DNA of 11,703 bases from an uncultured Terriglobus sp. (lineage in GTDB: Bacteria > Acidobacteriota > Terriglobia > Terriglobales > Acidobacteriaceae): the NCBI GenBank assembly GCA_937859825.1, contig CALMAP010000352.1, positions 1 to 11,703 on the forward strand. The letters run 5' to 3'. The translations under genes were made by a program, and so were the position numbers. Below the pieces are notes generated by a model. The model searched no databases. It was not told the origin of the DNA and was given only the letters and a program-made list of their open reading frames with translations. Within the stretch, counting starts at the first letter, position 1, and every line of letters begins with the position of its first letter. Shown here piece after piece: positions 8,064 to 11,703 of the stretch.

Positions 8064-10874
8064 ATGCATCTTCCCCGCTCAACAGCAGGCTTCACCGCGC
8101 CAGGGTCTTTCAACCACTCTTCTCAAATCAAGCTAAGTGGGATACTGCATTCTCTAGTCCTTCTGGCGGCTGCATGTATCACGTGGCATGGGTGCATACA
8201 TGGGCAGGCCCCGGCACCCGTAGCGAGTGAAGCCACCGATCCCGTTGCCGACTCTCGCGCTGTCGTTCAGGCTGGCTCCGCGCGCTTCACCTTATTGACG
8301 CCACAATTGGTGCGCATGGAGTGGGCTGCCGACGGCAAGTTCATTGATGACCCGAGCCTCATCTTTCTGAATCGACACCTGCCTGTACCGTCATTCCAGA
8401 AGAAAGTTAGCAGCCGCGAGGTCGTGATCGACACGGGAGCGTTGCACCTCGTCTACCACCCTGGTGCGACCGGCAGCGGCTTCACAGCAGAGAACCTCGC
8501 GGTGACCCTCAAGATCGATGGCAAACCGGTCACCTGGCACCCGGGGATGGCATCCGGCGGAAACCTGCTGGGTACCACACGCACGCTGGACGGTGCGCAG
8601 GGTGCCGAGAACTTGCGGGAGCCGATGGGCCAGGGGCTTATTTCTCGGAACGGATGGGCGGTAGTAGACGACGATGGCCCGCTCTTCGACAGCACGAACT
8701 TCGACCCGGCGCAAGCCGACGCTCTGACGCAGCCTTGGGTGAAGCAGCGTCCGTCAGGCAATCGCAGCGACCTCTACTTCTTCGGGTACGGCCACGCCTA
8801 CAAGCAGGCGCTCAGCGACTACGTCAAGGTGGCCGGACGCATCCCTCTGCCGCCGCGCTTCGCCTTCGGCGCGTGGTGGTCGCGCTACTGGGCCTACAGC
8901 GACCAGGAACTGCGCGAACTGGTCGATGGCTTCCACCAGAACAGCCTGCCGCTCGACGTCTTCGTGATCGACATGGACTGGCACCAGACCTTCGGCCGCC
9001 ACTTCGATCAGACAGATGCCTCCGGCCACGCCAAGGGCTGGAGCGGTTATAGCTGGGATTCCGCGCTCTTTCCCGACCCGAAAGACTTCCTGGGCGAGCT
9101 GCACGACCAAGGCCTGAAGGTCACGCTGAATCTACACCCTGCCAGCGGCGTGCAGCCGTGGGAGAAGGCCTACCCCGACTTCGCGAAGAACATGGGCGTC
9201 GATCCGGCGAGCGGCAAGTACATTCCGTTCGACCTGACAAACCGGCAGTTCGCAAAGAACTACCTCGACCTGCTGCACCATCCACTCGAGAAAGAAGGCG
9301 TGAACTTCTGGTGGCTGGACTGGCAGCAGGAGGGCAACACCGCCGTAGCAGGCGTGAACCCCACGTGGTGGCTCAACTACATCCACTTTACCGACCAGGA
9401 GCATGAGGGCAAGCGCCCGCTGCTCTTCCACCGCTGGGGTGGCTTAGGCAATCACCGCTACCAGATCGGCTTTTCCGGCGACACCGTCTCCGTGTGGGAC
9501 TCGCTGGCCTTTCAGCCCTGGTTCACCGCAACCGCCGCGAACGTGGGCTATGCCTACTGGTCGCACGACATTGGCGGCCACATGCCCGGCAAGGTCGATC
9601 CCGAGCTCTACGCACGATGGATCCAGTTCGGCATCTTCAGCCCCATTCTGCGCACGCACACCACGAAGAACGCCGAGGCGGAGCGCCGCATCTGGGCCTA
9701 CCCCGAGCCCTACAGCGACGTAATGCGGCAGGCCTTCCAGCTTCGTTACGCGATGCAGCCGTACCTCTACACGGAGGCGCGTCGCACCTACGATACCGGT
9801 GTCGCGTTCGACCGGCCGCTCTACTACGACTATCCCGAGGCAGCGGAGGCGTACACGGCAAAGAACGAATATCTGTTCGGCGACAACGTTCTGGTCGCTC
9901 CCGTGGTGAAGCCCGCAGACCCCGCGACCGGCTTGGTCAGCGAGCACATCTGGCTGCCACCGGGCGAGTGGATCGAGTGGTCTTCCGGCGAAAAGCTGAA
10001 GGGCCCTGTGTCGCTGGACAGGAGCTATTCCATCGCGCAGTTGCCCGTGTTCATGAAGGCTGGCGCCATTCTGCCGATGCAGCCGCCCATGCTGTACACG
10101 GGCCAGAGGCCGGTCGATCCGCTGATCCTGACGGTCTACCCGCTTGAGAACGGCCAAACCTCGCGCTACACCGTCTACGAAGACTCCGGCAAGGGTGAAG
10201 ACTACAAGCAGAACGTCGGCACTGCGCGAACGGAAGTCGAGGCACGGCAGCACGGCGATGAGTTGACCGTAACGGTCGCGCCTGTGAACGGCAGCTATGA
10301 CGGCATGCAGGTTCAACGGCGCATCGAGCTCCGGCTCCCCGCGGACTGGCCACCGGAGACAGTGGAAGCGAACGGTGTTCCGCTCCAGTTCACGCTGCAC
10401 CCTGAAGAAGCGGGATGGCGATATGAGGGCAACACTCTCAGCACGATTATTCCGGTTGCTTCCGCGGACGTTCACGCAAAGTCCACCATCACGATTCGGC
10501 GCAGCAAGGGTGCAATCGCAAATCGCGCGGAGTTGAACGGCTTCGCCGGTCGCATGGCGCGGCTGCGCATGGCTTACGACCAGCTCTCCAACGACTACCC
10601 GGAAACCGCTGCCGTGCCGGACGCAGTCACCCTCGCCATGCAAACGGGCAATCGCATCGGCTACCACCCGGAGACCGCGCAGAAAGAGCTAGGCGCATTC
10701 GCGAAGAGCTACGCGGACGCGATTGCCGCGACGGAGCAGCTTGCGGCTCACGTCAAGCCCGAGACGAAATCCGTCTCAGGCGCACCCGCTGCCAGCCCCG
10801 CGCAGGCAGAGCGCGACCGCTCACACCAGGTGCGCATCGAGCACGCGCGGGCTGACCTGCTTAGTGCACGATGA
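8064..10874 (+). CDS. Exported GH31 family glycoside hydrolase with WWLDWQQ active-site motif
   Basis: This 936-residue protein is a retaining alpha-glycosidase of family GH31. An N-terminal beta-sandwich (about 65-255) precedes the TIM barrel (about 260-590), opened by PPRFAFGAWWSRYWAYSD and VFVIDMDWH. The nucleophile is D419 in FWWLDWQQ; the acid/base is D473 in FSGDTVSVW, after HRWGGLGNHRY; WSHDIGG (500-505) and RTH (530-532) are further GH31 landmarks. C-terminal beta domains follow (about 595-815), then an extra, probably helical tail (about 815-936) rich in Ala, Glu and Arg that I do not recognise. The hydrophobic segment ILHSLVLLAAACIT (27-40) is an export signal; AAAC at 35-38 is a possible but weak lipobox, and cleavage near HGQA is the alternative. 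The motif differs from the DMNE, DFGE and DADE types of studied alpha-glucosidases, alpha-xylosidases and sulfoquinovosidases, so the sugar specificity cannot be named. AGAGA lies 5 nt before the ATG. Family is near certain, substrate open. Confidence 0.93.
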   Translation: MHLPRSTAGFTAPGSFNHSSQIKLSGILHSLVLLAAACITWHGCIHGQAPAPVASEATDPVADSRAVVQAGSARFTLLTPQLVRMEWAADGKFIDDPSLIFLNRHLPVPSFQKKVSSREVVIDTGALHLVYHPGATGSGFTAENLAVTLKIDGKPVTWHPGMASGGNLLGTTRTLDGAQGAENLREPMGQGLISRNGWAVVDDDGPLFDSTNFDPAQADALTQPWVKQRPSGNRSDLYFFGYGHAYKQALSDYVKVAGRIPLPPRFAFGAWWSRYWAYSDQELRELVDGFHQNSLPLDVFVIDMDWHQTFGRHFDQTDASGHAKGWSGYSWDSALFPDPKDFLGELHDQGLKVTLNLHPASGVQPWEKAYPDFAKNMGVDPASGKYIPFDLTNRQFAKNYLDLLHHPLEKEGVNFWWLDWQQEGNTAVAGVNPTWWLNYIHFTDQEHEGKRPLLFHRWGGLGNHRYQIGFSGDTVSVWDSLAFQPWFTATAANVGYAYWSHDIGGHMPGKVDPELYARWIQFGIFSPILRTHTTKNAEAERRIWAYPEPYSDVMRQAFQLRYAMQPYLYTEARRTYDTGVAFDRPLYYDYPEAAEAYTAKNEYLFGDNVLVAPVVKPADPATGLVSEHIWLPPGEWIEWSSGEKLKGPVSLDRSYSIAQLPVFMKAGAILPMQPPMLYTGQRPVDPLILTVYPLENGQTSRYTVYEDSGKGEDYKQNVGTARTEVEARQHGDELTVTVAPVNGSYDGMQVQRRIELRLPADWPPETVEANGVPLQFTLHPEEAGWRYEGNTLSTIIPVASADVHAKSTITIRRSKGAIANRAELNGFAGRMARLRMAYDQLSNDYPETAAVPDAVTLAMQTGNRIGYHPETAQKELGAFAKSYADAIAATEQLAAHVKPETKSVSGAPAASPAQAERDRSHQVRIEHARADLLSAR

Positions 10875-10882
10875 TGTGCACT
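10863..10882. repeat. Perfect inverted repeat overlapping the GH31 stop codon
   Basis: AGTGCAC and GTGCACT are perfect 7-bp arms around GATGAT, so the TGA stop at 10872-10874 lies in the centre. It could be an operator-like palindrome or the first of two stem-loops at the end of the GH31 transcript. No repeat of the same arms was noted upstream of a gene in the window, so a regulator site is only a guess. Confidence 0.5.
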
Positions 10883-10900
10883 TACCAGAGCAGGAGGGAG

Positions 10901-10920
10901 CAGGAGCCTTCAGGCTCCTG
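10901..10920. terminator. Terminator-like hairpin after the GH31 gene
   Basis: CAGGAGCC and GGCTCCTG form a perfect 8-bp stem with a TTCA loop, 27 nt past the GH31 stop and between convergent genes. No T-run follows (GATAGCGATTTC), so intrinsic termination is likely weak; it may instead protect the 3' end. The rest of 10921-11032 shows no gene I can support, although a short open stretch on the minus strand crosses it. Confidence 0.55.
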
Positions 10921-11032
10921 GATAGCGATTTCAACCGGAGCAGGCAACAAGCAGGCCGGCCCGGCTTCTACGGTCACACTCTGCGCTCAAGAGGAAGTGA
11001 GCTGGACCGCAGAATAATTCCACAATGAAAGA

Positions 11033-11197
11033 TCATCGTTCTATCTGCCCCCGGTCCTCAAGGATCCACGCGAGCACCTTCGTTCCGAACATGCTCATGC
11101 ATGCCCATGCGGCAAGTGCAACCAGCAGCAACTGGGTCACGGTAACAAAGGTCAAGAGAGAATTTGCCCACCACAGAAACACAAGCCGAACAGCCAC
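11033..11197 (-). CDS. Small single-pass membrane protein, 54 residues, GTG start
   Basis: I do not recognise the family. The protein runs from a GTG at 11197 (AVRLVFLWWANSLLTF...) to a TGA at 11033. Residues 5-37 are almost wholly hydrophobic, long enough for one membrane helix plus flanks, with W9 and W10 near the N-side interface. The tail (FGTKVLAWILEDRGQIER) is charged and amphipathic. The start was chosen because GAGGGG lies 7 nt upstream of the GTG and the upstream frame (arginine- and serine-rich, antisense to nothing) reads as out-of-frame DUF192 sequence. The gene lies 64 nt after the DUF192 stop on the same strand and is probably co-transcribed with it. Length and GTK motif recall Flp pilins, but the Glu-Tyr processing site of Flp pilins is absent, so I do not call it one. 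It may be a small envelope or inner-membrane protein. Confidence 0.6.
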   Translation of the reverse strand: MAVRLVFLWWANSLLTFVTVTQLLLVALAAWACMSMFGTKVLAWILEDRGQIER

Positions 11198-11203
11198 CGA
11201 GAC

Positions 11204-11210
11204 ACCCCTC
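11204..11210 (-). promoter_or_regulatory. Strong Shine-Dalgarno of the small membrane protein
   Basis: On the minus strand GAGGGGT precedes the GTG start at 11197, with TGTCTCG (7 nt counted from the last G of the GGGG) between them. It is the main argument that the 54-residue frame is translated from this GTG. Confidence 0.6.
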
Positions 11211-11213
11211 GCC

Positions 11214-11229
11214 TGTCCCGAGCGGGACA
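11214..11229 (-). other. Intercistronic hairpin just upstream of the small gene's ribosome-binding site
   Basis: TGTCCCG and CGGGACA form perfect 7-bp arms around two bases, a GC-rich palindrome in the 64-nt gap between the DUF192 stop and the small gene. It ends 3 nt before the GAGGGGT ribosome-binding site. It could be an RNA stem that tunes translation or transcript stability of the second gene, a weak attenuator, or a DNA operator; the sequence alone does not decide. Confidence 0.5.
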
Positions 11230-11261
11230 CAAGGTGCACATCGGCTGGCCGCCGCGTTTCT

Positions 11262-11693
11262 TTAGACCGACTGTCGCACCTTCGCTTGGAAAGCTTCAGA
11301 GGCCGCGCTTTCGTGTTCGCTGAAGCGGCACACGTCGCCCTCGCTGAGTTCGTGGAAGGCGATCGTGCCCGCCGCCAGTTCAAGCACACTGCGGGTGCGG
11401 CGCGGCGCGAAGACCAGACGGCGCGGAGACACGTTCTTCCACACGCGGACAACGCGCGAGTCCTGATCGAGCGCGACAATGTCGATGGCGTAGCGCATGC
11501 CAAAAGTATGCACACCGCCTGAGGGGTTGATCCTGAGACCGGCACGCGCGTCCAGCCGGTCTGTGCCAAGCAGGCCGATCATGCGGGTCACAAACGTGTC
11601 TGCGGAGCGGAGCTGGTCGCAAACTCGCCGCTCCGACACCAGCCCGGGAGCGGTGGCGCTTGCCTTGTTCTTGATTACGGTCAGGTTCAGCAT
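11262..11693 (-). CDS. DUF192 family protein
   Basis: This 143-residue protein matches the DUF192 pattern: TRMIGLLGTDRLDARAGL (36-53), then the core VHTFGMRYAIDIVALD (61-76), VVRVWKNVSPRR (81-92) and VLELAAGTI (103-111) followed by ELSEGD. Many DUF192 proteins are about 110-170 residues, so the gene is full length. Here no N-terminal signal peptide is evident, which suggests a cytoplasmic protein. The function of the family is not established. The ATG at 11693 lies 10 nt from the window edge, preceded by GAGAACC, a weak ribosome-binding site; a TGA at the very edge could be the stop of an upstream gene, which would make this an operon member. The small membrane-protein gene follows on the same strand. 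Confidence 0.88.
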   Translation of the reverse strand: MLNLTVIKNKASATAPGLVSERRVCDQLRSADTFVTRMIGLLGTDRLDARAGLRINPSGGVHTFGMRYAIDIVALDQDSRVVRVWKNVSPRRLVFAPRRTRSVLELAAGTIAFHELSEGDVCRFSEHESAASEAFQAKVRQSV

Positions 11694-11703
11694 GGTTCTC
11701 TCA

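Noticed and set aside
9444..10667. Long minus-strand open frame (407 codons) opposite the GH31 gene
   Set aside because: A high-GC antisense shadow; the plus-strand frame carries all GH31 motifs and the antisense translation shows no domain.
10875..11032. Short minus-strand open stretch ending in LLLW before a TAA
   Set aside because: Only about 30 codons, with an in-frame stop upstream, no ribosome-binding site and no family resemblance.
11033..11197. Flp-type pilin
   Set aside because: Length and one helix fit loosely, but the conserved Glu-Tyr processing site is missing and no tad genes are visible.

Overview
The window looks like chromosomal DNA from an Acidobacteriota soil bacterium of the Terriglobus/Edaphobacter/Granulicella kind. 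This is inferred from high-GC coding sequence, an Oar-like TonB-dependent receptor with the 'TGTDLNGDxxxNDRP' type of motif, an FG-GAP/UnbV (CRTAC1-like) secreted protein and a secreted GH31 hydrolase. No 16S or other taxonomic marker is present, so the assignment is by gene style only.

Layout. (i) 3-1646, plus strand: C-terminal beta-barrel part of a TonB-dependent outer-membrane receptor, cut by the left edge. (ii) 1647-1876: convergent gap with a strong 22-bp hairpin, probably a shared terminator. (iii) 1877-5509, minus strand: a large secreted nuclease of the ExeM/NucH type (lamin-tail domain, Ig-like region, OB-fold, endonuclease/exonuclease/phosphatase domain) ending in three tandem 94-residue repeats. 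(iv) 5510-5998: divergent promoter region with no gene I can support. (v) 5999-7744, plus strand: secreted seven-motif FG-GAP protein with a C-terminal ASPIC/UnbV domain. (vi) 7747-7916: a short, multiply frameshifted relic of the C-terminus of a second TonB-dependent receptor, lying directly against the stop codon of the previous gene. (vii) 8064-10874, plus strand: exported GH31 glycoside hydrolase with a WWLDWQQ nucleophile motif. (viii) 10875-11032: convergent gap with two perfect hairpins. (ix) 11262-11693 and 11033-11197, minus strand: a DUF192 protein followed by a 54-residue membrane protein that starts at GTG with a strong Shine-Dalgarno sequence.

Taken together, the products are nearly all directed to the envelope or the outside of the cell: outer-membrane uptake, extracellular DNA breakdown, a secreted calcium-binding-type propeller and glycan hydrolysis. 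This fits a polymer-scavenging heterotroph. The genes alternate in strand and do not form one operon. The only likely co-transcribed pair is DUF192 plus the small membrane protein. I do not see a clear new multi-gene system. The best second-look items are the receptor relic, the GH31 active-site variant, the repeat tail of the nuclease, and the small membrane protein with a hairpin just upstream of its ribosome-binding site.
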